This document shows, one piece after another, positions 4,636 through 5,450 of a DNA stretch of 5,450 nucleotides. The DNA is taken from the NCBI GenBank assembly GCA_002292925.1, contig DBCF01000157.1:1-5450 (forward strand). The letters are read 5' to 3'. This DNA is from Roseiflexaceae bacterium UBA965. Its GTDB lineage: Bacteria > Chloroflexota > Chloroflexia > Chloroflexales > Roseiflexaceae. A model generated the notes under the pieces. That model was given only the letters and a program-made list of their open reading frames with translations. It was not told the origin of the DNA and did no database searches. The translations under genes and the position numbers were made by a program. How positions within the stretch are numbered: position 1 is the stretch's first letter; every line of letters begins with the position of its first letter.

Positions 4636-5450
4636 ATGTCAAATCAAACCCCATTGCCGTTTTTGTTAATCAATGAGCAACCAGCGTGGCAAATGCCCGA
4701 GCTCCCAAGTCTACGCAAACTGCCCGCCCACGCCACCTTTTGGCCATTCCCGTCGGCACAAGCAGCCTTTGGGCGGGTCGCCGAGCAATCGTCACTGGTG
4801 CATAGCCTCAACGGCAACTGGGATTTCACCTTGTTTGACACTCCCTACGAAGTCACTGCCGAAGCCCTCCGCACCGCCCCGTGGCGCCAATTAGCCGTCC
4901 CCGGCAATTGGACCATGCAGCTGCGCCACGAGCCGTGGGACGGCGAGTCGTTTATGCGCCCGCATTACACCAACATTCAAATGCCCTTTGCCGAAACCTT
5001 CCCGCACCTGCCGGCCACAATCGCCACCGGCGTCTATCGCACCCGCCTGCGTGTGCCCAGTGCCTGGGCCGAACAACGGGTGGTGCTCCATTTTGCAGGG
5101 TGTGAAGGGGCCTTGTTTGTCTATCTCAACGGCGCATTTGTGGGCTTCAACAAAGATAGTCGTACCCCCGCCGAATACGACATCACCGAATTGGTTCAAT
5201 TGGGCGGCGAATACGAATTACTGTGTGTCAACCCGCGTTATTCCGATGCCAGTTGGCTCGAAGACCAAGACCACTGGTGGCAGGCCGGGATTCACCGTGA
5301 TGTCTACCTCTACACCACGCCCACCACGTTTTTGCAAGATATCACCGTGCAAACCGACCTCGCCGATGATTTCAGCACAGGCACCCTGCGCGTCCACACC
5401 ACCGTACGCACCCTCGGGCAACAAGCCAGTGGCACCATCCACATGCAGTT
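4636..5450 (+). CDS. GH2 beta-galactosidase (LacZ/EbgA-type), N-terminal 271 residues, cut off at the right edge
   Basis: The family hydrolyses terminal beta-galactosides such as lactose. Only the N-terminal part is in the window; the frame is open to the end. The jelly-roll sugar-binding domain is clear. LNGNWDF is at 58-64 and VPGNWTMQ at 88-95. HYTNIQMPF at 110-118 corresponds to the TNV segment of E. coli LacZ. TGVYRT is at 131-136, and the hallmark LNGAFVGFNKDSRTPAEYDIT is at 164-184. SDASWLEDQDHWWQAGIHRDV at 203-223 matches the SYLEDQDMW-x-GI-RDV block containing galactose-contacting Asp201 in E. coli LacZ. From about 224 the first immunoglobulin-like domain begins. The catalytic glutamates lie beyond the window. 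Full-length members are about 1,000 residues, so roughly three quarters is missing. The ATG has AAGGA five bases upstream. There is no signal peptide, so it should act in the cytoplasm. It is transcribed away from the leftward cluster, which gives no sign of sugar metabolism. Confidence 0.95.
   Translation, partial: MSNQTPLPFLLINEQPAWQMPELPSLRKLPAHATFWPFPSAQAAFGRVAEQSSLVHSLNGNWDFTLFDTPYEVTAEALRTAPWRQLAVPGNWTMQLRHEPWDGESFMRPHYTNIQMPFAETFPHLPATIATGVYRTRLRVPSAWAEQRVVLHFAGCEGALFVYLNGAFVGFNKDSRTPAEYDITELVQLGGEYELLCVNPRYSDASWLEDQDHWWQAGIHRDVYLYTTPTTFLQDITVQTDLADDFSTGTLRVHTTVRTLGQQASGTIHMQ

Noticed and set aside
4891..5442. Minus-strand open frames opposite the beta-galactosidase.
   Set aside because: The plus-strand frame matches the GH2 sugar-binding domain throughout, so these are antisense shadows.
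1..5450. CRISPR array, tRNA, rRNA, riboswitch or mobile element.
   Set aside because: No regularly spaced repeats, cloverleaf, conserved rRNA segment, recognisable aptamer or transposase-like reading frame was found by eye on either strand.

Overview
The window looks like bacterial chromosome of roughly balanced to moderately high GC. It is densely packed, with Shine-Dalgarno-led genes and AT-richer intergenic gaps. Codon use is similar in all genes (many CAA, AAT, ATC and GCC codons), and there is no obvious compositional island, insertion sequence, integrase, tRNA, rRNA or CRISPR array. The gene mix and codon style remind me of Chloroflexota such as Herpetosiphon relatives, but that is an impression and not a demonstrated assignment.

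Layout: six genes lie on the minus strand and one on the plus strand. Reading the minus strand in the direction of transcription, from right to left, the genes are: a fold-type I PLP aminotransferase (4422 to 3304); a DUF4037-type nucleotidyltransferase-fold protein 17 bases later (3286 to 2501); after a 78-base gap, a multi-pass membrane protein of the COG4280 type (2422 to 1679); a 62-residue two-helix membrane protein that overlaps its stop by four bases (1682 to 1494); a hairpin with a U-tract (1461 to 1414); an ATP-grasp protein related to D-Ala-D-Ala ligases (1392 to 346); and directly abutting it a GNAT acetyltransferase (345 to 1) that runs off the left edge. On the plus strand, a GH2 beta-galactosidase begins at 4636 and runs off the right edge. 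The 213-base gap 4423-4635 is a divergent promoter region.

The minus-strand genes fall into three tightly coupled pairs: aminotransferase with nucleotidyltransferase, large with small membrane protein, and ATP-grasp with acetyltransferase. It is uncertain whether they form one transcript. The hairpin between the second and third pairs suggests at least a partial transcriptional boundary, and an extended -10-like motif inside its loop could restart transcription for the third pair. Aminotransferase, ATP-grasp ligase, acetyltransferase and transporter-like membrane protein together would fit a small amino-acid or dipeptide modification pathway. No substrate can be read from the sequence, and the genes may be unrelated neighbours.

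The most interesting points are the hairpin and promoter overlap upstream of the ATP-grasp gene, the visible internal duplication with paired ExxE motifs in the membrane protein and its coupled small partner, and the unassigned enzyme set itself. I see no clear evidence of a defence, mobile or otherwise wholly new system.
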